Below, piece after piece: positions 1-8,276 of a DNA stretch of 64,000 bases; the first letter of the stretch is position 1, and each line of letters begins with the position of its first letter. The notes below the pieces were generated by a model. The model was not told the DNA's origin. It did no database searches and saw only the letters and a list, made by a program, of their open reading frames with translations. The stretch comes from Arthrobacter sp. AFG20 (lineage in GTDB: Bacteria > Actinomycetota > Actinomycetes > Actinomycetales > Micrococcaceae), in the NCBI RefSeq assembly GCF_002892795.1, contig NZ_PJMC01000005.1, forward strand, positions 186,001 to 250,000, read 5' to 3'. The translations under genes and the position numbers were made by a program.

Positions 1-426
1 CATCTGCTGGCCGTCCCAAAACGCGTTGTCATACATCCTGCCGAAGTGGACGGTGGCCTTCAGCGGCATTCCCTGCCCGTCGATCGAGTTCCGCCCGAAG
101 GCGTCCGCGTAAAGGGTGTGCGTATGGCCCAGTCCGTCATACGCCTCGTCGACGGCGGGGTCGCCGGTGGCTGCGTCTCCCTCTTTCCGGACAACCTGGC
201 CGGGCAGCGACTCGCCGGACTTCGCGTCGAAGACGGACCTGTTGGCCGGAGAGGGCTGAAGCTGCCTGATGCCGGCAGGAGCCGACGGCGCGGACGTCCG
301 GCCCGCGTGCACGGCCCCGACGTGGAGGAGGGCTTCCTTGGCGGCGCGGGCAACGGCCGAGAACCGGGGCGACCTCTGGGCAGCCAGACGGCGCAGGATG
401 TACGGCGGAACAATTGAACAGAACAT
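1..426 (-). CDS. M4 (thermolysin-family) metallopeptidase, protealysin-like, 3' end outside window
   Basis: First 142 residues of a zinc endopeptidase of family M4; the gene runs off the left edge. The N-terminus reads MFCSIVPPYILRRLA, with the PPYxL motif known from the short propeptides of protealysin-like proteases. From about residue 65 it matches the start of the M4 catalytic domain (VFDAKSGESLPG, EAYDGLG, FGRNSIDGQG, YDNAFWDGQQM). The HExxH zinc site would lie outside the window. No secretion signal is visible, as in the protealysin group, so a cytoplasmic or non-classically exported enzyme is inferred. ATG 426 is preferred because a TAGTGT hexamer ends 7 nt before it; an in-frame GTG at 435 is the alternative. 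Confidence 0.85.
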   Translation of the reverse strand, partial: MFCSIVPPYILRRLAAQRSPRFSAVARAAKEALLHVGAVHAGRTSAPSAPAGIRQLQPSPANRSVFDAKSGESLPGQVVRKEGDAATGDPAVDEAYDGLGHTHTLYADAFGRNSIDGQGMPLKATVHFGRMYDNAFWDGQQM

Positions 427-433
427 GCCACTC

Positions 434-439
434 ACACTA
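434..439 (-). promoter_or_regulatory. -10 hexamer for the M4 protease (leaderless)
   Basis: TAGTGT on the minus strand ends 7 nt before ATG 426, so transcription would begin at the start codon. A GGAGG at 447-451 is 20 nt from that ATG, too far to act as its ribosome site. Confidence 0.45.
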
Positions 440-481
440 CGAACGGCCTCCGACATTCTGCGTCAGGCGCACTGGAGACGC

Positions 482-520
482 AGAAACCCCCGCCGCTTTC
501 AGTAAGCGGCGGGGGTTTCT
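482..520. terminator. Bidirectional stem-loop, 17-bp perfect stem
   Basis: Positions 482-498 pair perfectly with 504-520 around a 5-nt loop. The stem is GC-rich inside (CCCCCGCCGC) with AAA/TTT at the base. It lies just downstream of tRNA-Arg on the minus strand and upstream of the protease, so it probably ends the tRNA transcript. Confidence 0.75.
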
Positions 521-524
521 TCTG

Positions 525-597
525 TGCCCTCGATAGGATTCGAACCTACGGCCTTCTGCTCCGGAGGCAGACGCTCTATCCCCTGAGCTACGAGGGC
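525..597 (-). tRNA. tRNA-Arg (anticodon CCG)
   Basis: The minus strand folds as a 73-nt cloverleaf. The acceptor stem is GCCCTCG with CGAGGGC, the D arm is AGCTCAGGGGATAGAGC, and the T arm contains GGTTCGAATCC. The anticodon stem TCTGC/GCAGA closes the loop CTCCGGA, giving anticodon CCG, which reads CGG arginine codons. The discriminator is A and CCA is not encoded. It is a single tRNA between the flavin cluster and a strong terminator. Confidence 0.96.
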
Positions 598-690
598 ATC
601 CAGGGATCCTGCCGTTCCCGGCCGGACGTCCTAGAGCTTAGCAGGAAGGTGGGCCGGAACGGAAAACGAAACCCGTTTCCGTGCCCTACA

Positions 691-2247
691 TCAGTATCCC
701 GCGAATGAGTCCACGTGGATACGGCGTGCGCCGGCATGCCGCGCGGCACGCCGAAGCGAGCCGACGCTGGCCGGTGAACCCGAGATGAAAACCCTTCGCT
801 GGCCGATGTCCGGCACCAGCCGTTGCAGTGCGTGACCGTCCAGCCGCGCCCCCGGGGCAAGCAGCGCACCGGCGTCCTCGATGAAGTCCGGTGGCGCCGA
901 TCCGTCGGCGAGCCGGGCAACAACGCGGGCGCCGGAATCCTCCAGTTCGGCCGCGTAGGCGAGTTCCGACGCGCTCCGGGCGAGGTACAGAAGCACGGTG
1001 TCGCGCTCGCGGGCCACCCCGCCGGACAAGTGCGCCAGATACGGCGTGATACCAATGCCGGCGGCAATGAGCAGCACGGGGTTCGAACCCTTCGGCAGGA
1101 CGAAGTCACCCGCCACGGTGGTGGCCGTGAGCTGCTCGCCGGGTTTGAGGGACAACAGCTTGCGCTTGGCAGCGGAGACGGGGTCAGCAGTGCCGACGCC
1201 GATTTTCACATGCTTCGCGTCGGGCGGGCTGGTCAGGCTGAAGACGCGGCGCCTTCCCCGTCCGTCCGGCTTGGGGTGCGGAAGATCCAGTTCGAGGTAC
1301 TGGCCGGATGAGTGGCGGAGCCGGCGCTGGGGGCGGAAGACAAATTCCGTCGTCGTCGGCGTAAGCCTGCGGGAGTGGCTGAACAGCAGCCGGACGCTTC
1401 CGCGCTGGCCGGCAAGGAACGCCAGCAGGTTGCCCGCCAGCAGTGCCAGCTCGGGGGAGTTGGCCAGGAAGCCGAGGTTGAAGGGCGTGGCCAGCAGGAT
1501 GCCGACGACGGCGGCCATCACCAGCTGCTGCCAGCGCCGGGGCGGCAGGGTGAGCGGCTCGGTGAGCATGAAGCCGGCAAAAAACAGCACGGGGCCCTGC
1601 GCCAGCGTTTGCCACACGGCACTTCCGAGGTCGACGCCGGAAGGGACTTGCACCGCGGCCGCGACGCCGGTGGCCACCAGGATAAAGACTGCGGCCATGA
1701 GCGTCTTACGGGTCCGGTAGAGCACCAGCAGGACGCCCGGGAGCAGAAGCCAGAGCATGGCAGGTGTGCCGGCCCACCACGTGGCGATGTTGAGGCCGGT
1801 CAGCCCGGTGATGAATGCTCCGGCGGCTGCGGGGTTAAATACGTGGCGGCCGCGCCAGGCAAGGGCGTACTTGGATGCTGACGCCAGGACGCAGGCCAGC
1901 GCCACCCCGGCCAGATCCATCGGCGCAAAGGCCGGGCTGAGCTGGGTGGGCCAGAACAGGAAGTAGAGGAGGAGGCCCGTGATCAGCGAGGATTCCGCAT
2001 GCGCCTGAACCTTGAACAGCGCGGCCAGGGCGCGGTTGGAAACGTACGTCAGCCCCAGGCAGAGGGCCAGATGGGCGAGCATGTTAGGAATACCGAAGGT
2101 CAGCCAGCCGAGGGCGTCGAGCAGGAGGCTGTAGGCAGCCAGCACCGCAAGCACCAACAGCACCAGCCTGTACATCGTGAACCGGCCCAGGTACGCGTCG
2201 AGGGCGATGCCGGGTGAGACCTGCTGCCGGGAGGTGGTTGAACTCAT
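691..2247 (-). CDS. NqrB/RnfD-like membrane domain fused to FAD/NAD(P)H-binding reductase
   Basis: A 518-residue fusion. Residues about 30-290 form several membrane helices resembling NqrB/RnfD (FNPAAAGAFITG, FMLTEPLTLP). Residues about 300-518 form a ferredoxin-NADP reductase module with the FAD motif RRRVFSLTS and the nucleotide motif LLIAAGIGITP. The inferred role is to pass electrons from NAD(P)H through FAD into or across the membrane. The SGAT-type covalent flavin motif of RnfD/NqrB is not seen; the nearest stretch is PSGVDLGS. ATG 2247 overlaps the ApbE stop by 4 bp (ATGA), implying translational coupling; longer upstream starts would lie inside apbE. Last gene of a three-gene operon. 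Confidence 0.82.
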   Translation of the reverse strand: MSSTTSRQQVSPGIALDAYLGRFTMYRLVLLVLAVLAAYSLLLDALGWLTFGIPNMLAHLALCLGLTYVSNRALAALFKVQAHAESSLITGLLLYFLFWPTQLSPAFAPMDLAGVALACVLASASKYALAWRGRHVFNPAAAGAFITGLTGLNIATWWAGTPAMLWLLLPGVLLVLYRTRKTLMAAVFILVATGVAAAVQVPSGVDLGSAVWQTLAQGPVLFFAGFMLTEPLTLPPRRWQQLVMAAVVGILLATPFNLGFLANSPELALLAGNLLAFLAGQRGSVRLLFSHSRRLTPTTTEFVFRPQRRLRHSSGQYLELDLPHPKPDGRGRRRVFSLTSPPDAKHVKIGVGTADPVSAAKRKLLSLKPGEQLTATTVAGDFVLPKGSNPVLLIAAGIGITPYLAHLSGGVARERDTVLLYLARSASELAYAAELEDSGARVVARLADGSAPPDFIEDAGALLAPGARLDGHALQRLVPDIGQRRVFISGSPASVGSLRRAARHAGARRIHVDSFAGY

Positions 2248-3116
2248 GTGAACAGCCTTCCTTCGAATTCCGCTGAGTACTCCGCGCTGCCGTTGGAAAA
2301 TACCTTGAGCCAGGAAAAACGGAAATGCCCTTCCAGGTCCTCGGCCGGAACCAGGAACAGGGCGGTGGCGAGGGCGTCCGCCTCCATGGCAGTGTCCGCC
2401 CGGGCCCACGTGGCCACCACGGTCCTGACCGGCGCCCCGGTGGTGCCGTCCAGGACATGATGGAGCCCGTCTCCCCAGGCCCGCCGGTTCGACGCTGAAG
2501 CGCAGAGGGCGCCGGATCCCAGCGGCACAGTTCCTATCGCCTTGGTGGCGTCATACGGATGCTCCAGCGCCACCTGCACCGGCTCCTGTCCGCCGTTCAG
2601 CAGGTCCCCGCTGGCGTCAATGAAGAAGTCCGTAACACCGTGGCTCCTTAGCTGTTTGGCCAGAAGGTCCACGAGCTGGCCCTTGCCGGCCGCGCCGATG
2701 TCGAGGACCACCGGGGCAGTGGTGCGCAGCGACGTTCCGTGCCACGCCAGGACGGCGTCCCAGTCCGGGGGCGGAGCAGCTTCCCCGCGGGGCTGCAGCG
2801 AATAGTGCGGATCGTAGCCCAGTCGCTCAAGGCTTTCACCGATGAGGGGCGTCATGGCGCCGCCGCTGAGCGTGTAGAGCTGCCGGTAGAGCGCGGCCAG
2901 GCTCGTGGCTTCGGGCGGCAGCTGGTACTGCCCCGGCGCCACTGACATCCGGGCCACCAGGGAGTCTTCCCGGAACCTGGACCACGTAGAGTCGTAGCGC
3001 TCCACTTCGGCCAGCACTGAGCTGCGCAGGCCCGCGGGCAACGGGGCAGGAGCGGAGATTTCCCAGCTGGTGCCGATGCCGTCAAAACGGAAGCTCTGCC
3101 AGCCCGGATGTGGCAT
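2244..3116 (-). CDS. apbE: FAD:protein FMN transferase (ApbE family)
   Basis: 290 residues. ApbE enzymes attach FMN from FAD to Thr or Ser of target proteins, usually outside the cytoplasmic membrane. Family motifs seen are LDIGAAGKGQLVD, FIDASGDLLNGG, and the metal-site region ARADTAMEADALATALF. No clear signal peptide is visible, so the compartment is uncertain. It sits between an FMN-binding lipoprotein and a membrane flavin reductase, its probable targets or partners. It lies 9 bp after the lipoprotein gene and overlaps the next gene by 4 bp. Confidence 0.88.
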   Translation of the reverse strand: MPHPGWQSFRFDGIGTSWEISAPAPLPAGLRSSVLAEVERYDSTWSRFREDSLVARMSVAPGQYQLPPEATSLAALYRQLYTLSGGAMTPLIGESLERLGYDPHYSLQPRGEAAPPPDWDAVLAWHGTSLRTTAPVVLDIGAAGKGQLVDLLAKQLRSHGVTDFFIDASGDLLNGGQEPVQVALEHPYDATKAIGTVPLGSGALCASASNRRAWGDGLHHVLDGTTGAPVRTVVATWARADTAMEADALATALFLVPAEDLEGHFRFSWLKVFSNGSAEYSAEFEGRLFT

Positions 3117-3125
3117 GGCAGCCGC

Positions 3126-3590
3126 CTACAGGGCCTGCGCCTTGATCGCCTCGACCGCCTGGTTGAAGCCGCCGCTGGTCAGGGAGGAGCCGGCCACCTT
3201 GGAGACGCTGATCTCATCCAGGCTCTTGCCCACCACCTGGTCAGCGATGCCGCCGGCGAACTGGCTCTGGAACTTCCGGGTGTTGGGATTGGACGGGTGC
3301 TCGGTGATCTCCACCGCGGACACCGTGCCGCTGGCCAGCGTCAGCTGAACGCCCACGGTCTCGGTGCCGTTGGGGGACTTGTAGTTGCCGTCCGCACTGT
3401 AGGTCCCGTCCTTATAGCCTGCTGAGGAGCCTGCTGAGGGCCCGGTTTTCGCAGAAGAGGTTGCCGCCGCCGGAGACTCGGTCTCCTGCGTGGCAGGCTG
3501 CTGGGCCGAAGGCGCGCAGCCGGCCACCGTTCCGGCGAGGGACAGGCCGGCCACGCCGGCGAAAACAGTCTTGCGGATTGAAGGCTTCAC
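3126..3590 (-). CDS. FMN-binding domain lipoprotein
   Basis: 154 residues. The N-terminus has a positively charged start, a hydrophobic stretch and a lipobox-like TVAGC with Cys25, so it is likely lipid-anchored outside the membrane. A Ser/Ala/Pro-rich linker (about 26-58) leads into a C-terminal FMN-binding domain (YKDGTYSADGNYKSPNG onward). Near the C-terminus AGSSLTSGGFNQAV, about residues 133-146, aligns with the SGATYTS-type flavinylation motif; the acceptor would be Ser136 rather than Thr, which is an inference. It would be an extracytoplasmic electron carrier modified by the neighbouring ApbE. GTG start with AAAAGAGA upstream. Confidence 0.83.
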   Translation of the reverse strand: MKPSIRKTVFAGVAGLSLAGTVAGCAPSAQQPATQETESPAAATSSAKTGPSAGSSAGYKDGTYSADGNYKSPNGTETVGVQLTLASGTVSAVEITEHPSNPNTRKFQSQFAGGIADQVVGKSLDEISVSKVAGSSLTSGGFNQAVEAIKAQAL

Positions 3591-3614
3591 GGGGTCTCTT
3601 TTCGTGGTGCGGGC

Positions 3615-3620
3615 ACTTTA
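3615..3620 (-). promoter_or_regulatory. Candidate -10 of the flavin cluster
   Basis: TAAAGT on the minus strand lies 24 nt before the GTG of the lipoprotein, leaving a short leader with an AAAAGAGA ribosome site. No convincing -35 is seen. The 208-bp gap to argS holds nothing else recognised. Confidence 0.3.
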
Positions 3621-3786
3621 GGGACAGCGTTGAGTTTCGGTGTCGACCGTTTAGCGTTGATGTTTCAACAATTTCGTCGGTGAGTAAAGGCTAAGGGGTT
3701 TTCCTGTGAATTTCCCTACCATTTGCTGTGACGCTGAGGAGGCGTGCGGGCCCCTGCCGGATTCCGCGGCACGAGGGGCTCCCCGG

Positions 3787-3792
3787 TAGTCT
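3787..3792 (+). promoter_or_regulatory. -10 hexamer for argS (leaderless)
   Basis: TAGTCT ends 6 nt before GTG 3799. The AGGAG in between is only one base from the start codon, too close to serve as a Shine-Dalgarno. Confidence 0.45.
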
Positions 3793-3798
3793 AGGAGT

Positions 3799-5448
3799 GT
3801 GACTCCCGAAGAACTCTCCCGCGCAATATCCGCCTGCCTGAAAGACGCCGTTGCCGCCGGCGACATCGCCCTTGCCGAGGCAGCGATACCGGACTCCGTC
3901 CTGGTGGAGCGTCCGAAGAACCGGGAGCACGGTGACTGGGCCACCAACATCGCCCTGCAGCTGGCAAAGAAGGCCGGAACCAACCCGCGCGAATTCGCCA
4001 CGCTGCTCAGCGCGCGGCTTAAGGACATCAACGGCGTCGACGGTGTGGACATCGCCGGTCCCGGCTTCCTTAACATCACGGTTGACGCTGCCGCCGCCGG
4101 AGCGCTGGCCAAGGCAATCGTCGAAGCGGGCAGCGAGTACGGCACCAACGCCGCGCTAGCCGGCCACACCGTTAACATGGAGTTTGTCTCCGCCAACCCC
4201 ACCGGGCCGCTGCACATCGGCCACACGCGCTGGGCCGCGCTGGGTGACTCGATCGCCAGGGTGCTTCGCGCCTCGGGTGCCGACGTCACCGCCGAGTACT
4301 ACATCAACGACGCCGGCTCCCAGATGAACGTCTTCGCCAACTCGGTGCTGTCGCGCCTGCACGGCCGCGACGTGCCTGAGGGCGGCTACCCAGGCGAATA
4401 CATCCGCGACCTGGGCCACGATGTCCTGACCCGGCACCCGGACATCCGCGAACTGACGGATGCCGCGGCGCTGCCCGTGATCCGGGCCGCGGCCTACGAG
4501 GCGCAGCTCAAGGACATCAAGGACACCCTGGCCGACTTTGGGGTCGCCTTCGACGTGTTCTTCTCCGAGCAGGAACTTCACGACGCCGGCGCGATCGAAA
4601 GTGCCGTTGCCCGACTTCGCGAGCAGGGCCACGTGTTCGACGACGGCGGTGCCGTCTGGCTGCGCACCACCGACTTCGGTGATGACAAGGACCGTGTCAT
4701 GATCCGTGCGAACGGCGAACCGACCTACTTCGCCGCCGATGCCGCCTACTACCTGTCCAAGAAGGACCGCGGCTACACGGAAAAGATCTACCTCCTGGGA
4801 GCCGACCACCACGGCTATATCAACCGGCTCAAGGCCATCGCCGCCGCGGCCGGCGACGACCCCGAGGTCAACATCGAGGTCCTGATCGGCCAGCTGGTAT
4901 CCGTCAACGGCGCCAAGCTGTCCAAGCGCGCGGGCAACATCATTGAGCTCAAGGACCTGATCTCGTGGCTGGGAACGGACGCGGTCCGCTACTCGCTTGC
5001 ACGCTTCCCGGCCGACTCGCCGCTCACCTTGGACCCCGAGCTACTGAAGAAGCACTCCAACGAGAACCCCGTGTTCTATGTGCAGTACGCACACGCCCGC
5101 TCCCGCGGCACAGCGCGCAACGCCGTGGCTGCCGGAGTGGACCGCAGCGCCTTCGACGCCTCCCTGCTGGACCACGCTACGGAAAACGAACTGCTGTCCT
5201 ACCTGGGCAGCTACCCCTCCATCGTGGCCAAGGCAGCCGAACTGCGGGAGCCGCACCGCGTGGCCCGCCACCTGGAGGTCATCGCCGGCGCCTACCACCG
5301 CTGGTACGACGCCTGCCGTGTGGCCCCCATGGGCGACGAAGCCGTCACGGACACCAACCGCACCAGGCTGTGGCTCAACGACGCCACCAGCCAGGTGTTG
5401 GCCAACGGACTCGAACTGCTGGGCGTTTCGGCGCCGGAACGGATGTGA
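3799..5448 (+). CDS. argS: Arginyl-tRNA synthetase
   Basis: 549 residues, normal size. Class I synthetase that charges tRNA-Arg in the cytoplasm. It has the N-terminal additional domain (about 1-110), the catalytic signature HIGH at 139-142 in GPLHIGHTRW, KLSKRAGN near residue 373 in place of KMSKS, and a C-terminal DALR anticodon-binding domain ending in NGLELLGVSAPERM. GTG start. It heads a run through lysA, hom, thrC and thrB; its TGA overlaps the lysA GTG by 3 bases. Argininyl-tRNA synthetase next to lysA is a recurrent actinobacterial arrangement. Confidence 0.97.
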   Translation: MTPEELSRAISACLKDAVAAGDIALAEAAIPDSVLVERPKNREHGDWATNIALQLAKKAGTNPREFATLLSARLKDINGVDGVDIAGPGFLNITVDAAAAGALAKAIVEAGSEYGTNAALAGHTVNMEFVSANPTGPLHIGHTRWAALGDSIARVLRASGADVTAEYYINDAGSQMNVFANSVLSRLHGRDVPEGGYPGEYIRDLGHDVLTRHPDIRELTDAAALPVIRAAAYEAQLKDIKDTLADFGVAFDVFFSEQELHDAGAIESAVARLREQGHVFDDGGAVWLRTTDFGDDKDRVMIRANGEPTYFAADAAYYLSKKDRGYTEKIYLLGADHHGYINRLKAIAAAAGDDPEVNIEVLIGQLVSVNGAKLSKRAGNIIELKDLISWLGTDAVRYSLARFPADSPLTLDPELLKKHSNENPVFYVQYAHARSRGTARNAVAAGVDRSAFDASLLDHATENELLSYLGSYPSIVAKAAELREPHRVARHLEVIAGAYHRWYDACRVAPMGDEAVTDTNRTRLWLNDATSQVLANGLELLGVSAPERM

Positions 5449-6959
5449 TCAGCTTGCCGGAAATCAGCAACAGTGCCGCATTCAAGAACCCAGCATCCAG
5501 CAGCGCAGCCTCTCCGCTGGCTCCGGAGTGGCTGGCCGTACCCTCGGACCTCAACGCCCTCCACGCCCCCGTGTGGGCCGGCGGCGTGGAACGGAACGCC
5601 GGCGGCGAACTGGCCATTGACGGCCTCCCGGTCAGCGACCTCAAGGAACAGTTCGGCACGCCCCTTTTCGTCATGAGCGAATCGGACTTCCGGGCCCGCG
5701 CCCGCGCCTTCAAGGACGCGTTCGACGCAGCCTTTGCCGACATCTGCGGGGGAGTGGACGTCTACTACGCAGGCAAGTCATTCCTCTGCACCGCGGTCGC
5801 GGCATGGGTGGCCGAAGAAGGGCTGCGGCTGGACACGTGCTCCGGCGGCGAACTTGCCGTCGCCGCCCGCGCCGGCATCGACGGCGCCAACCTCTCGCTG
5901 CACGGCAACAACAAGTCCGACGCCGAGATCAACCGGGCGCTGGACATGAACCTCGGCCGCATCGTGGTGGACAGCCTGGACGAGCTGGAGCGCGTGGCAA
6001 AAATCGCCTCCGGCCGCGGGGACACCGCAAAGGTCATGCTGCGGCTGACGCCCGGAGTGCACGCCCACACCCACGAATTCATCGCCACCGCCCACGAGGA
6101 CCAGAAATTTGGCCTCTCCATGGCGGAGGATACGACCGACGAAGCAGGCCTGTCTGCCGCCGAGGAGGCCGTGGCCGCGGCAACGTCCTATGACAGTGTG
6201 GAGCTGCTGGGCCTGCACTGCCACATCGGTTCGCAGATCTTCGAACCGGACGGCTTTGCGCTGGCCGCCCAGAAGCTCCTGACCTTCCTCGCCGCGGTGC
6301 AGGCCAAATATTCCATCACCCTGCCCGAGCTTGACCTCGGCGGCGGCTACGGCATCGCCTACACGCCGGTGGACACGCCCCGCCCGGCAGCGGACATCGC
6401 GCAGGCGATGGCCGCCGTCGTGCGTTCCAAGTGCGCCGAACTGGGCATTACAGCCCCCCGGATTTCCATCGAGCCTGGCCGTGCCATTGTAGGCAGCAGC
6501 ACCTTCACGCTGTACGAGGTGGGCACCCTGAAAACCGTCCGGGTGGACGCCCCGGCCGCCGGCGCCGGCGAAACAGCCGGTAAAAACGTTACGCACCCGC
6601 GCCGCTATGTGTCAGTGGACGGCGGCATGAGCGACAACGCCCGTCCAGTGCTGTACGACGCGGATTATTCAGCCATTCTCGCGTCGCGGACCTCCGCAGC
6701 GGCCCCGCAGCTGTCCCGCGTAGTGGGCAAACATTGCGAGAGCGGCGACATAGTTGTTAGAGATGTATATCTGCCCGAGGACGTGGCAGCCGGTGATCTG
6801 CTCGCTGTACCGGGGACCGGCGCCTACTGCTGGGCCCTGTCAAGCAACTACAACTATCTGGCCCGGCCGGGCGTTGTCGCTGTGCGCGACGGATCTGCCC
6901 GGCTGATTGTCCGCGGGGAAACCGAAGAAGATCTGCTGAACCGCGACATGGGAGCCTGA
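5445..6959 (+). CDS. lysA: Diaminopimelate decarboxylase
   Basis: 504 residues. PLP enzyme of the alanine-racemase fold that converts meso-diaminopimelate to L-lysine. Seen: the PLP lysine in VYYAGKSFLC (near residue 111), the dimer-interface HCHIGSQI near 257, EPGRAIVG near 342, and the C-terminal stretch LAVPGTGAYCWAL. The GTG at 5445 overlaps the argS stop (GTGA) and is chosen over upstream starts inside argS. The next gene, hom, starts directly after its stop. An N-terminal extension of about 35 residues rich in Ser/Ala precedes the barrel. Confidence 0.95.
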   Translation: MISLPEISNSAAFKNPASSSAASPLAPEWLAVPSDLNALHAPVWAGGVERNAGGELAIDGLPVSDLKEQFGTPLFVMSESDFRARARAFKDAFDAAFADICGGVDVYYAGKSFLCTAVAAWVAEEGLRLDTCSGGELAVAARAGIDGANLSLHGNNKSDAEINRALDMNLGRIVVDSLDELERVAKIASGRGDTAKVMLRLTPGVHAHTHEFIATAHEDQKFGLSMAEDTTDEAGLSAAEEAVAAATSYDSVELLGLHCHIGSQIFEPDGFALAAQKLLTFLAAVQAKYSITLPELDLGGGYGIAYTPVDTPRPAADIAQAMAAVVRSKCAELGITAPRISIEPGRAIVGSSTFTLYEVGTLKTVRVDAPAAGAGETAGKNVTHPRRYVSVDGGMSDNARPVLYDADYSAILASRTSAAAPQLSRVVGKHCESGDIVVRDVYLPEDVAAGDLLAVPGTGAYCWALSSNYNYLARPGVVAVRDGSARLIVRGETEEDLLNRDMGA

Positions 6960-8276
6960 ATGACCGAATTGCGAACCCTGAAAGTGGCCCTGCTGGGCTG
7001 TGGCAACGTCGGGGCTCAGGTGGCGCGGATTCTGATCGACGACGCCGGCACCCTGGCGCCGCGCACCGGCGCACGCCTGGAACTCGTCGGCATCGCGGTG
7101 CGGAACCTCGACGCCGAGCGCGAGGTGGACCTCCCGCGCGAGCTGTTCACCACCGACGGTGAAACGCTGGTCAAGGACGCCGACCTCGTGATCGAGCTGA
7201 TGGGCGGCATCGAGCCCGCCCGCTCGCTGATCCTGTCCGCCATCCAGAACGGCGCCAGCGTGGTCACGGGCAACAAGGCCCTGCTTGCCGCCGACGGTCC
7301 GGCACTCTACGAAGAAGCGGACAAGGCCGGCGTCGAGCTGTCCTACGAAGCCGCCGTGGCAGGCGCCATCCCCATCCTGCGTCCCATCCGCGACAGCCTG
7401 TCCGGTGACCGGATCACCCGTGTGCTGGGCATCGTCAACGGCACCACCAACTTCATCCTGGACCAGATGGACTCCACGGGCGCGCAGTTCGCGGACGCAC
7501 TGGCCGAGGCCCAGCGGCTCGGCTACGCCGAAGCTGACCCGACGGCCGACGTCGAGGGCCACGATGCTGCCGCCAAGGCCGCGATCCTGGCATCCCTGTC
7601 CTTCCACACCCGCTTTGACCTGGAGCACGTCTACTGCGAGGGCATCACCCGCGTCAGCGCCGCCGACATCGCCGCCGCGAAGGAAGCGGGCTTTGTCATC
7701 AAGCTGCTGGCCATCGCCGAGAAGATCGGCAATGGCGACGGCAGCGAGGGCGTTTCCGTGCGCGTCCACCCGACGCTCCTGCCGCGCGAACACCCGCTGG
7801 CAGCCGTCCGCGGTGCCTTCAACGCTGTCTTCATCGAGGCGGAGAACGCCGGTGAGCTGATGTTCTACGGCCAGGGTGCCGGCGGAACCCCGACGGCGTC
7901 TGCCGTGCTGGGCGACCTCGTCTCGGCCGCCCGCCGCATCGTCCTGGGCGGTCCCGGCCGCATCGAGTCCACCACCGGCCACGTCCCGGCGCTGCCTATC
8001 GATGCCGCGATCACCAGCTACTACATCGGCCTGGACGTTGCGGACCAGCCCGGCGTGCTGGCGAAGATTGCCCAGCTCTTCGCCGAGCACGGCGTCTCCA
8101 TCGAAATCATGCGCCAGACCATCCACCGCGATGCCGACTCCAACGTGGAATCGGCCGAGCTGCGGATCGTCACCCACCGCGCAAGCGAAGCTGCACTGGC
8201 AGCGACCGTCGAAGCCGTGAAGGGCCTTGATGTGATCAATTCCGTTACATCCGTACTGCGGGTAGAAGGAGCTTAA
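6960..8276 (+). CDS. hom: Homoserine dehydrogenase
   Basis: 438 residues. NAD(P)H-dependent conversion of aspartate semialdehyde to homoserine, the branch point to threonine and methionine. It has an N-terminal Rossmann motif GCGNVGAQVA at about 13-22, the catalytic-domain signature YAEADPTADVEGHDAAAKA, and a C-terminal ACT domain from about residue 352 (YYIGLDVADQPGVLAKIAQLF). In the family the ACT domain mediates threonine feedback, so allosteric control is expected. The ATG follows the lysA TGA without a gap, and GGGAGCC before it acts as ribosome site. Confidence 0.96.
   Translation: MTELRTLKVALLGCGNVGAQVARILIDDAGTLAPRTGARLELVGIAVRNLDAEREVDLPRELFTTDGETLVKDADLVIELMGGIEPARSLILSAIQNGASVVTGNKALLAADGPALYEEADKAGVELSYEAAVAGAIPILRPIRDSLSGDRITRVLGIVNGTTNFILDQMDSTGAQFADALAEAQRLGYAEADPTADVEGHDAAAKAAILASLSFHTRFDLEHVYCEGITRVSAADIAAAKEAGFVIKLLAIAEKIGNGDGSEGVSVRVHPTLLPREHPLAAVRGAFNAVFIEAENAGELMFYGQGAGGTPTASAVLGDLVSAARRIVLGGPGRIESTTGHVPALPIDAAITSYYIGLDVADQPGVLAKIAQLFAEHGVSIEIMRQTIHRDADSNVESAELRIVTHRASEAALAATVEAVKGLDVINSVTSVLRVEGA

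Noticed and set aside
1..417. Plus- and alternative minus-frame open frames over the first 430 bases
   Set aside because: A third frame on the minus strand gives a clear M4 peptidase N-terminus, so the others are shadows.
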